Of a DNA stretch of 64,000 nt, positions 34,895 to 43,723 are shown piece after piece. The notes beneath the pieces were generated by a model that searched no databases, was not told the origin of the DNA, and saw only the letters and a program-made list of their open reading frames with translations. The DNA is from Enterococcus sp. DIV1094 (GTDB taxonomy: Bacteria; Bacillota; Bacilli; Lactobacillales; Enterococcaceae), in assembly GCF_017316305.2 (NCBI RefSeq), contig NZ_CP147250.1, forward strand, positions 2,293,001-2,357,000, given 5' to 3'. Position numbers and translations under genes: made by a program. Every line of letters starts with the position of its first letter. The first letter of the stretch is position 1.

Positions 34895-34906
34895 TTTCAT
34901 CTATTT

Positions 34907-34990
34907 GCCGGCGTGGCGGAATTGGCAGACGCGCTGGACTCAAAATCCAGTGATCTCACGATCGTGCCGGTTCGACCCCGGCCGCCGGTA
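34907..34990 (+). tRNA. tRNA-Leu (CAA), copy 2
   Basis: Body as copy 1 with anticodon CAA, but the variable arm is TGATCTCACGATCG. Confidence 0.95.
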
Positions 34991-34993
34991 TCA

Positions 34994-35042
34994 CAATAAC
35001 CTTTTAGTGTAGGTATATCTTACATTAAGAGGTTCTTTTTTT
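34994..35042 (+). terminator. Terminator at the end of the tRNA cluster
   Basis: AATAACCT...TGTA pairs imperfectly with TTACA...AGGTT, followed by seven T residues. Confidence 0.65.
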
Positions 35043-35772
35043 ATATCCAAATGATAGTACCTATGTTGTAATACCATGTAAAAGTTGTATCTCTATTATA
35101 GGAGAAAGAAGTGGGCTTCAATTTTACTTAATCTTCTGTTATTCTCTTTTTAACGTAATTAGGAAGAAAACTATCTAAAGCTATTGGTTTAGTCAGAAAT
35201 CCCACCAAGAAGCAAGCGTACGCCATGTGTATTTCTAAGGATAAAAGTCTAGATTTCAAGTTTGTAGGATAGAAAGAACAAGCGGGAAATTACTCTCTAA
35301 TGGAGAAAGTGGAGTAACTTGAAGAAAATCAGTGATTCTTCTGTGGGCGCAGAAAACCATCTGCTTGATGAAAAGAACCTGGTTTGCTACAGTGGCTAGT
35401 AGCCAAAACGAAAAAATAATTTCTGATTGATAACTTTTCGGAGTGATGCTGGCTGTTTCAAAGAGCCGAAAAAAACAGTTATCTGGGGCACGTTTTACAC
35501 GACATCGAACCTTAGACATTCCTAGCATCTATATATAGTGAAAGTCAGTTTGAACCATTCATCGAATCAATGGGAGTACAAAATAGTATAGTGTTTACAA
35601 CTAGTGGAAACTCATTTAAAATCATACATATAAACAGTTCTTATTTATCAAGAGCGAGTATCTAGTTGGTGTTTTTAGGTATTTATATACTTTATTTCAT
35701 TTATTCAAAATTGAGTACAATTGATGGCTAAATGTTACTAAACAAGCTAGAGAAAAGCTATTAATAAAGGAG
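35043..35772. other. 730-base region without a recognisable gene
   Basis: I see no promoter or recognisable protein. The only frame of note is a 90-codon minus-strand frame at 35256-35528 (MLGMSKVRCRVKRAPDN at its start), rich in Arg, Cys and Phe, with no clear RBS. It could be a repeated intergenic element or a decayed gene behind the tRNA cluster. Confidence 0.4.
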
Positions 35773-35795
35773 ATGATGAAATTTTTTTAGTTTTA

Positions 35796-36851
35796 GTGTG
35801 GTTGCTCCCCATTGTTTATCTATGTATCGCTATAGTGCAATGGATCATTACTATGGTTTTACACGATATTATCATAAAAATACATATATATGATGTACTT
35901 GAGGGGATACATAAAAAATTTGATCTAAAAAAAAGCTGGAGAATCGTTGTTGCTTTAGGTTCAACTGCTATTCTTGCTCTTGGAACCGCTCAGGTGGCTC
36001 AATTTTATTTATTGAGTGGAGCATATTTTTGGTTTGTTTACTTGTCATTCGGGTTGTATTTGCTTGTATTCTTACTGCCATGGTTAAATCTACTATTACC
36101 TTATCAAAAGAATTTAAAGTCAAAATCTATGTTCTTTTTCAATATGAGTACTGGGACAGTACTACTTTGGATTATCGTATTAATCAACTCTCCAGCTATT
36201 ATCTACTTAGATGAAGGGAGCGTAAATTCAAGGCCAGCAAATGTTCCTTTAAAGTTTGTTACTATCGGATTGTTGATCATCTATTATATTTTATCACTAA
36301 TATTCATGATTTTGGCGAATCACATATACATACTTGATGAGGAGAGAACAGTCGTTAGTTTATATCGAATAGTCAAAGATATAAAAATTCTAAAAGTGAG
36401 TAATTGGACTAAAGGTGGATTAGGTTATCAGAAGAGTGCTGTAGTCATCTCGATCATTCCAACAATATTCTTACTGCTAGTTTTATCAATTGAAAATCTA
36501 GTTAAGTATGATAGTATTATGCATTTTATTGATAATATACTGCTATTTGCTACTATTATAACAATAGTTGGTGGATTGATAAGCTTACTATTTTTAGGAA
36601 ATCACAACAAATGGATCAAGCTCACTTCACTAATTGCTTATACGGTTGTTGTATTATTTAATTTGATGATAACATTCATGTATACTCAATCTGGTTTTAC
36701 TCTTTTATTTGAGATGATAGGTGAAGGCCTACATTATGTTCCATTATATTTAATCGCAATAAAGCGGATAGTTGTACTTTTGTTAAATAGTTTAGCTTGT
36801 ATAGTTCCATACGTATTGCTGTATAGAAAAAAGAAAAAATCCGTCGATTGA
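35796..36851 (+). CDS. Polytopic membrane protein of unknown function with a disrupted start
   Basis: The frame encodes about 351 residues with eight or nine hydrophobic helices and a basic C-terminal tail; I recognise no family. The GTG at 35796 has no RBS. A good site AAAGGAG sits before ATG-ATG at 35773 and 35776, but that frame stops after AAATTTTTTTAG. With one extra T in the seven-T run (35782-35788) it would read MMKFFLVLVWLLPIVY and join this protein exactly. The gene is therefore either phase-variable, a start-less pseudogene or a sequencing slip. Confidence 0.6.
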   Translation: MWLLPIVYLCIAIVQWIITMVLHDIIIKIHIYDVLEGIHKKFDLKKSWRIVVALGSTAILALGTAQVAQFYLLSGAYFWFVYLSFGLYLLVFLLPWLNLLLPYQKNLKSKSMFFFNMSTGTVLLWIIVLINSPAIIYLDEGSVNSRPANVPLKFVTIGLLIIYYILSLIFMILANHIYILDEERTVVSLYRIVKDIKILKVSNWTKGGLGYQKSAVVISIIPTIFLLLVLSIENLVKYDSIMHFIDNILLFATIITIVGGLISLLFLGNHNKWIKLTSLIAYTVVVLFNLMITFMYTQSGFTLLFEMIGEGLHYVPLYLIAIKRIVVLLLNSLACIVPYVLLYRKKKKSVD

Positions 36852-37097
36852 TCTAGAGTAAAACGTATTTTAGGTCATTCATCTATGGTGGAAATAAATC
36901 ATGTAATCAAACCTATCAAAGTAGATACAAGGGTGGCGATCATCTAAGTAAAACAAAAGGGTTTTAGCAAAACAAGAGTGCTCAAACTCAAAATCTACTC
37001 ATCTCAGGATCGTGCTGTTTTATCCTGGATGTTGGTATTTTCTTATCAAACGTTGTCGGCATCGATACATACAAACAAACCAATAAGTTGAGCCACG
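36852..37097. other. Intergenic remnant region
   Basis: No gene is visible. A short plus frame near 36858-36947 contains RILGHSSM, which recalls the end of tyrosine recombinases, but the rest does not fit. Confidence 0.3.
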
Positions 37098-37151
37098 AAG
37101 AATACCCAGTGAATTATTTGAGATCTCAAAATAATTCACTGGGTATTCTTC
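37098..37151. terminator. Long palindromic bidirectional terminator
   Basis: GAAGAATACCCAGTGAATTA and following bases to 37124 pair almost perfectly with 37125-37151, between two convergent genes. Confidence 0.85.
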
Positions 37152-37171
37152 TATAAATAAAAATAAAGTGC

Positions 37172-38683
37172 CTAAAAATAACCTGTATTGTTTGCTGTAG
37201 AAGTAGCTGAATTTAAATAAGTGATTTTATCCATTAGAAGCGTCCAATCCTCTTTTGAAGGGATATTAGGTAGGCGGTGGATTGGACAAGGTAAATCTTC
37301 ATTTAAGTGCAAATCATAGTTGCAGATGATCAGACTGGCTTGATGATCGTTGATCTCTTTTATAGTTACTGGTTGCTCAATCAAAAATTTGACAGAGATT
37401 TGTCGCAAGAAGAGTAATTCTGCTTCTTGAATGATGTAGTCATCCATCGATGGACAGCTTTGCAGCGCTACAATGACTCTAAGGGGCTGCTGTGATTTTA
37501 TACGTAAAATCGTTGCATGAAACGTAGTCAAACTAGCAGCTAAGTGATCAAGATGAGTGAACTCAAATAGTGGATTTGCTTTTAAACGCTCTAATTGGCG
37601 AAACCAAAGCTGATAAATCTCCGGATATTTTTCTTTCATTAAATCAATCAAAGTAACGGAAGTCATTTCATAAGACGTACTCATATTTGAAAGTAATCTT
37701 GTATTGATCAAAAAGGCCTCCATTTTTTCTAAAGAGCCGTCATCTAGCATCTGCTTAGGGAAAACCTGTAATAAAAAACGGTGAACTGCTGCAACGACTG
37801 GCGCACTTTCTTCTCGGCGAAAAGCATATACTCGCTCTTCGTCTAAGCCTTGCCATTTTGAGTAAGAGACACAATGTAAAAAGGCGAGATAGAGCCATAA
37901 AGATTCTGATTCAGGGATTGCTAGCTTGAATAGTGAGGAATAATATAAGGCAATCAATGGTTCGATAACTTGATATCCCCGATTCTTTTTAACTAATTCG
38001 GCTGTACTTTCCTTCAAATGGCAAAATTTTTTAGCTTGCCCTCTTACTTTAGCGATGGATAACCAAAGAGTGAAACGAAAATGACTAAAATGAAGAAAAG
38101 TGATCCCACTTTTTCGACCATGTTCAATAATCGTTTGTGCATGGTGATTACTATCAGAATCAATGATCTGACTATCGCCAAAACTAGAATAAAATGAAAA
38201 GAGTAAAAAGCGAATATCTTCTTCTTTACCAATAAAGGTTAGTGGACCTGTTGCGATCGATACGCGGTATTCTTTTAGCACTTCATTCATATGGCGTATA
38301 ATGTTAAAAATCGAGCTGCGAGAAATCATTAAGTGTTCGGATAATTCTTCTGTAGTGTAGGCTTTATCATGGAGCAATAAATCCATCATACGATAAATCG
38401 TCGTGTCTTTTGCTAACCGAGTGATCACTGAATCGACAGAGATTTCTTGTTGAGTGATTTGTAAGAAACCTTGGTCATTGTAGGTTAATTGAAAATCGTT
38501 CGTAGGCAAAGAACTATTGATAATGTCGATATCTTTTCGTAAAGTTGGCTTTGATGTACCTAATTCCTGAGATAGATCACTAAGCGTTAAATTTTTATTC
38601 TGATGCGTACGTATAAACTGTAACAAGTTATACTGTCGTTTGAATTGATTATCTAATTGTAATGTCATAGGTAAATTATTCAT
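37172..38683 (-). CDS. Mga/AtxA-like helix-turn-helix regulator
   Basis: This 503-residue protein has two N-terminal HTH modules (about residues 20-60, LTLSDLSQELGTSKPTLRKD, and 110-150, TEELSEHLMISRSSIFNIIR). A long PRD-like middle and an EIIB-like C-terminus follow, the layout of Mga, MgaSpn and AtxA. Such regulators bind AT-rich, curved DNA and respond to sugar phosphotransfer. It faces a 700-base AT-rich gap upstream, so it may control itself or the polysaccharide operon beyond. No PTS gene is nearby. Confidence 0.8.
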   Translation of the reverse strand: MNNLPMTLQLDNQFKRQYNLLQFIRTHQNKNLTLSDLSQELGTSKPTLRKDIDIINSSLPTNDFQLTYNDQGFLQITQQEISVDSVITRLAKDTTIYRMMDLLLHDKAYTTEELSEHLMISRSSIFNIIRHMNEVLKEYRVSIATGPLTFIGKEEDIRFLLFSFYSSFGDSQIIDSDSNHHAQTIIEHGRKSGITFLHFSHFRFTLWLSIAKVRGQAKKFCHLKESTAELVKKNRGYQVIEPLIALYYSSLFKLAIPESESLWLYLAFLHCVSYSKWQGLDEERVYAFRREESAPVVAAVHRFLLQVFPKQMLDDGSLEKMEAFLINTRLLSNMSTSYEMTSVTLIDLMKEKYPEIYQLWFRQLERLKANPLFEFTHLDHLAASLTTFHATILRIKSQQPLRVIVALQSCPSMDDYIIQEAELLFLRQISVKFLIEQPVTIKEINDHQASLIICNYDLHLNEDLPCPIHRLPNIPSKEDWTLLMDKITYLNSATSTANNTGYF

Positions 38684-39300
38684 ACTGGCAGCCTTTCTTT
38701 TTAGACAATGATAGGAGAAAAAATAATTACATTTTTTTTAAATAAGAATTTAGTTATTACTATTAGTGTATTCGTTATTTAAAATTTAATCAATGTTTTT
38801 ATCATTATTTTCACATTTTTATTTAACTTTTTTGCAAATCAAATATTTTTTGATGATTTTGCTATATATACTATTCCTTTTTCCATGATTATCAGTATGT
38901 ATTTGCAATATAATTTAGTTTTAATTTAGTAAGATATATTATTTTAATATGAAAAAACGTTATGTTGAATACGTTTTCTATTATAGTTTATAAAAGTGAT
39001 AATTAGATAAATGTGATTTTAATTAGTTTTTAAGGGTTATTTATTTGTTTTTATCTAATTTTTCGAAATAAAAGAATATTCTCAGGGCGATAAATAGTAA
39101 AGTTCCATCCGATTGAAAAGGTACTGGGATACTAGCTTTTTTTAAAAGAGTAATTGGTGTTTAAAAAATGGAAAGATATGAAGGGCTTGGCTCATTAGCT
39201 AACGTGTGGCTCCTGAAATGGATATTATGAAAAACGATTTTCAATTCTCTATCTTATTATTGAGGTCAAAACGCTTCTTTCATGTGTTTCAATTAAATTA
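38684..39300. other. AT-rich intergenic region upstream of the Mga-like gene
   Basis: About 600 bases of very AT-rich sequence with A and T tracts and no credible gene. It probably holds the promoter of the Mga-like gene and its binding region, by analogy with MgaSpn. Confidence 0.4.
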
Positions 39301-39318
39301 CTAAATATTTAGTAAAAT

Positions 39319-39333
39319 AAATCGTTTTCTTTT
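39319..39333 (-). promoter_or_regulatory. LacI-type operator candidate, site 1
   Basis: AAAAGAAAACGATTT on the minus strand is identical to site 2 at 43222-43236 and resembles a LacI-family (GAAAACGATTTC) or cre half-palindrome. It lies 15 bases before the TATAAT at 39348-39353 that serves the next gene. Confidence 0.55.
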
Positions 39334-39347
39334 CTTGCTAGTCACGT

Positions 39348-39353
39348 TATAAT
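39348..39353 (+). promoter_or_regulatory. -10 element of the lyase operon
   Basis: TATAAT; the matching -35 (TTTTCT, 17 bases away) is poor and overlaps the operator. Confidence 0.5.
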
Positions 39354-39381
39354 AGATAAAAATGCTCGTAGGAGGTAGAAA

Positions 39382-40230
39382 ATGACCAAGTTAACAGTCG
39401 CAATTTATGATAATGAGGGTGTGCCAAGAAAGCATCTTCAAGGAGAAGAGGAGATCGAGAAAGACCTGGTGGAATCTGCGGAAAATTTTGTGCATTTGTC
39501 CATGAGAAAATTTGAGTACCAAGAAGGGGATCAGATCGTTGTTGAAACGGAAGAGTCAGGGAGTTATTTATGGGTTAAATTAGATGAAACTTTAGAACCT
39601 TCGCTTGTGTATTTACCAGAAAATAAATGGACGTATGAAGTTTCGTTTCAGTCGAATCGTATCAAAGCTAGACCGGAGACTCGTTTTTCTGGAGGACGTC
39701 ATTACATCAGTGTTCGCTGTGCTTCTGAGGATGAGGTCAAAATGTATCGTAATTTAGCGCTGAATCCGCATGATCAAAAAGAAGAATCTGGGGCTTATCC
39801 TCATGCAAGTGCGAATGTGGAAACGAGGAATGATGCAACTTTCTTTGCTTGCAACGCAATCGATGGTGTTTATGCCAATCACTCTCATGGCTCATATCCG
39901 TTTCAATCTTGGGGGATCAATCAGCAAGCTGATGCAGCTTTGACGATCGATTTTGGGCGAGATGTCCAGTTGGATAAAGTTGTTTTCACATGGCGTGCAG
40001 ATTTTCCGCATGATAGTTACTGGACGAATGTAACGATCGAGTTTGACGATGGTACAAGTGAAACATTTGCAACAGAGAAAACTGCTCATCCACAACATTT
40101 TTCATTTGCTCAGAAAAAGACCAGAACTGTACGTTTTTGTAAGTTGATCCAAGCAGAAGATCCATCACCGTTTCCGGCACTAACGCAAATTGAATTTTGG
40201 GGTAAGAATGATCAGCCAATGAAGGGATAG
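39382..40230 (+). CDS. Galactose-binding (F5/8 type C-like) carbohydrate-binding protein
   Basis: This 282-residue protein has no signal peptide. The second half (about 130-280) has the beta-sandwich pattern of discoidin-like domains: an N-terminal LALNPHD, then ACNAIDGVYAN, QSWGINQQADAALTIDFG and a closing LTQIEFWG. The first half is a separate beta-rich domain. It has a GGAGG RBS and the stop lies 3 bases before the heparinase-like gene, so the two form an operon. It likely binds the oligosaccharide that the lyase cleaves, in the cytoplasm. Confidence 0.7.
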   Translation: MTKLTVAIYDNEGVPRKHLQGEEEIEKDLVESAENFVHLSMRKFEYQEGDQIVVETEESGSYLWVKLDETLEPSLVYLPENKWTYEVSFQSNRIKARPETRFSGGRHYISVRCASEDEVKMYRNLALNPHDQKEESGAYPHASANVETRNDATFFACNAIDGVYANHSHGSYPFQSWGINQQADAALTIDFGRDVQLDKVVFTWRADFPHDSYWTNVTIEFDDGTSETFATEKTAHPQHFSFAQKKTRTVRFCKLIQAEDPSPFPALTQIEFWGKNDQPMKG

Positions 40231-40233
40231 ATA

Positions 40234-41907
40234 ATGAAAAAGCGCTTTTTGATGCAATTATTAGAAGCAAAAAAAGAATATCTTGTGAATCCAACAGTAC
40301 CTAATTTGCCAGTTTCGGGCTATAGGGATTTCTTACGGACTGGTGAGCGATTGTCTTTTGAGACTGCCTACTTTGCCAGACGTAAACAAGTAAGTGTCTT
40401 GACATTGTCCTTATTACAACAAAAAGAAGTAGAAGTTATTGAAAAATTGGAACAAGTCCTATGGGAAATCTGTAACGAATATAGTTGGAGTTTACCCGCT
40501 CATTTACCGATCGAGGGCGATCACTTTCGTTTAGATGCCGCCACATGGATCGATTTATTTGCTGCCGAGACGGGGCAAATGCTAGCAGAAATCGTCTGTC
40601 TTTTTTCGACAGAATTGTCTGAAACGTTGACTTTTCGAATCAGGACAGAAGTTGCTCAACGTTTATTTGTTCCTTTGATAAAAGAGACATGGTCGTTTGA
40701 ATCATTGGAAAACAATTGGAGTGCGGTAATCGGTGGTTCGATCGGAATGGCGGCATTGGATTTATTAGAAAGAAATGCTGAGTTACAAAAAGAAATATTA
40801 GTGAAGGTTGATCGCTGTATCCAATCTTATCTACGCAGCTTTGGAAATGATGGTGCCTGTGAAGAAGGTATCAGTTACTGGGCTTATGGGTTTGGTTATT
40901 ATTGCTATTTTGCGGAAAAATATCAACAAGTTTACGAGGATGACCGCTATTTATCAGATGACAAAGTAAAAAGAATCGCGGCTTTTCCTTTTTACGTGAT
41001 GATCGATGAAAAAGAGGGAGTACCGTTTTCTGATTATCATCCAGCAGAGCTGCCTAGTGGACTATTGAGCTTCTGTCATGAAAGGTTTCGTGTCGAAATT
41101 CCAGAAATCAAAGCGATGAATGAGTTGGATTTTGATCATTGCTATCGCTTTGCTCCTTTATTACGTAATTTACTTTGGACAAAGCAGTACAATGGAGATA
41201 GTTCAAAAGAAATCTTTCATTTTTTTGATGATGTGGCATGGGGTGTTCTTCAATCTGCAAAAGAAAATTTGGTTTTTGCAGCCAAAGGAGGACGCAATGA
41301 TGAAAGTCATAATCATCTTGATATCGGTCATTTCATTTTCGGTACAAAAGAAACGTTGTTTTTAACAGATCTTGGAGCGGGTGAGTATACAAAAGATTAT
41401 TTTGACGAAAAAAAGCGCTATCGTTTTTTAGTTAACAATGCACTTGGACATAGTGTGCCGATCATTGCTGATGCTTACCAGCTTTCGGGTACCGTGTCAG
41501 CGGAAAATACGAGTTTTCAACGAACAAGAACTGGCGGTATTTTTAAGACCGAATTAACTCATATTTATCCTCGACAGGCAAGATTGCTTCAGATGGAACG
41601 AACGTTAGAAGTAGATCGTACCAAACGACAATTAATGCTAAAGGATGTTTTCGTATCTGACAAAGAAAATCAGGAGGTAGTTGAAAATTTTATAACAATT
41701 CATCCAGTTGAAGTTAGAGAAGGAACGGTGTGCATTGTAGGGGAAAAGGAAAAGTGTGAGATGCTTTTTTCAAGACCTGTTCAGTTGATCAGACAGACAT
41801 ATTTCAATCATTACGGTCAAGAAGTAGAAGCTACGTTGATTCAAGCAACTTATCAGTTGGAGCGAGCAGGAACGATCCAAATCGAGTGCACGATTACAAG
41901 TAAATGA
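40234..41907 (+). CDS. Heparinase II/III-like polysaccharide lyase
   Basis: This 557-residue protein has an alpha/alpha toroid with ENNWSAVIGGSIG (about 155-170) and EEGISYWAYGFGYY (about 210). A C-terminal beta-sandwich follows GGRNDESHNHLDIGHF, the conserved heparinase II/III-like motif with catalytic-type His residues. No signal peptide is visible (MKKRFLMQLLEAKKEYL), so it acts inside on imported oligosaccharides. The exact substrate (heparan sulfate, hyaluronan, alginate or other) is not readable. Confidence 0.82.
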   Translation: MKKRFLMQLLEAKKEYLVNPTVPNLPVSGYRDFLRTGERLSFETAYFARRKQVSVLTLSLLQQKEVEVIEKLEQVLWEICNEYSWSLPAHLPIEGDHFRLDAATWIDLFAAETGQMLAEIVCLFSTELSETLTFRIRTEVAQRLFVPLIKETWSFESLENNWSAVIGGSIGMAALDLLERNAELQKEILVKVDRCIQSYLRSFGNDGACEEGISYWAYGFGYYCYFAEKYQQVYEDDRYLSDDKVKRIAAFPFYVMIDEKEGVPFSDYHPAELPSGLLSFCHERFRVEIPEIKAMNELDFDHCYRFAPLLRNLLWTKQYNGDSSKEIFHFFDDVAWGVLQSAKENLVFAAKGGRNDESHNHLDIGHFIFGTKETLFLTDLGAGEYTKDYFDEKKRYRFLVNNALGHSVPIIADAYQLSGTVSAENTSFQRTRTGGIFKTELTHIYPRQARLLQMERTLEVDRTKRQLMLKDVFVSDKENQEVVENFITIHPVEVREGTVCIVGEKEKCEMLFSRPVQLIRQTYFNHYGQEVEATLIQATYQLERAGTIQIECTITSK

Positions 41908-41955
41908 CAACAACCCTATACGGAGGACGTCTAACGAGAAATAAAAAGGCATTCC

Positions 41956-42022
41956 AGAAGTAGCTTCGTAAGAAATAAGCCAGAAAACCCTATATTCAAA
42001 CTTGGGGTTTTCTGGCTTATTC
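41956..42022. repeat. Hairpin repeat copy A, also a bidirectional terminator
   Basis: AATAAGCCAGAAAACCC pairs with GGGTTTTCTGGCTTATT between two convergent genes. The left side shares AGAAGTAG, 7 bases, AGAAATAAG, 3 bases, GAAAACCC with copy B at 61921. Confidence 0.7.
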
Positions 42023-42039
42023 TCGGGGATGATCACTGT

Positions 42040-43098
<1,059 letters not shown>

Positions 43099-43188
43099 CT
43101 ACCTCCGGATAATAGACTTTATTAATTATAGTATAGGTAATTTCAGTAAAAAGGCAAGTAAAAATATTTATTTTTTACCAAAAAAATG

Positions 43189-43216
43189 TTGACTTTTTAC
43201 TAATTTTAGGTAAAAT
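43189..43216 (+). promoter_or_regulatory. Promoter of the GH88/ABC operon
   Basis: TTGACT, 16 bases, TAAAAT, directly followed by operator site 2. Confidence 0.65.
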
Positions 43217-43221
43217 TTAGT

Positions 43222-43236
43222 AAAAGAAAACGATTT
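43222..43236 (+). promoter_or_regulatory. LacI-type operator candidate, site 2
   Basis: AAAAGAAAACGATTT, with GAAAACGATTTC forming an imperfect palindrome at the likely transcription start, the usual place for repression. Same 15-mer as site 1 in the opposite orientation. Confidence 0.6.
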
Positions 43237-43255
43237 CAATAAGGAGGATAGGACA

Positions 43256-43723
43256 ATCAAACGATTTCTCTTTGGGGTACCATTCATTCTTATCATGAGT
43301 TTCTGTACGGGATGTCAAGCAAATAATCGACAACAAGAGATCGCTTTTGAGGATCAAGTCAAAGAAGAAATACAACAAAAAGCACATGTTTTTACTGAAA
43401 AAGAATATCAATCAGGAGAAGTTCCCTTACATGTTTGGGTGAAAATCGAAGGAAAAATCATTCAAGCGGATAGGGGAAATGAAATAGAAAAAGGGGATCG
43501 CTTTATTCTTCGCAGTGGTTCGAGTGATTATCAAATATTTAATGAGCAAACAGCTAAAATCGATGTGGGCGATGAAGTCATCGTTTACGGCGAATATTAT
43601 GGATTTATCAAAGGAATTTTAATTGAGAGGAAGGAAACAAATGCAACAATTTCGTACAAAACAACAATGGCAAGAAAATTTCCGCCAGCTAATGACACCT
43701 TTACGTCCTTACTACAAAAATGA
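43256..43723 (+). CDS. Small lipoprotein with an apparent ATC start codon
   Basis: The frame contains a lipoprotein signal: from 43256 it reads (I/M)KRFLFGVPFILIMSFCTGC, a basic start, hydrophobic core and Cys. The AAGGAGG RBS is 8 bases before the ATC at 43256; there is no ATG, GTG or TTG there. The first ATG, at 43295, would lose the signal peptide. The mature part (about 135 residues) is an OB-like beta-rich domain of unknown role. Its 3' end overlaps the next gene by 83 bases, which suggests a late frameshift. Confidence 0.6.
   Translation: MKRFLFGVPFILIMSFCTGCQANNRQQEIAFEDQVKEEIQQKAHVFTEKEYQSGEVPLHVWVKIEGKIIQADRGNEIEKGDRFILRSGSSDYQIFNEQTAKIDVGDEVIVYGEYYGFIKGILIERKETNATISYKTTMARKFPPANDTFTSLLQK

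Noticed and set aside
36858..36947. Tyrosine recombinase remnant (RILGHSSM)
   Set aside because: Only eight residues fit, and no catalytic Tyr or upstream Arg motif is present.
43222..43236. Definite CcpA cre site
   Set aside because: It matches cre at most positions but with two mismatches, and the shared 15-mer flanking the LacI gene fits a LacI operator better; left as an alternative.
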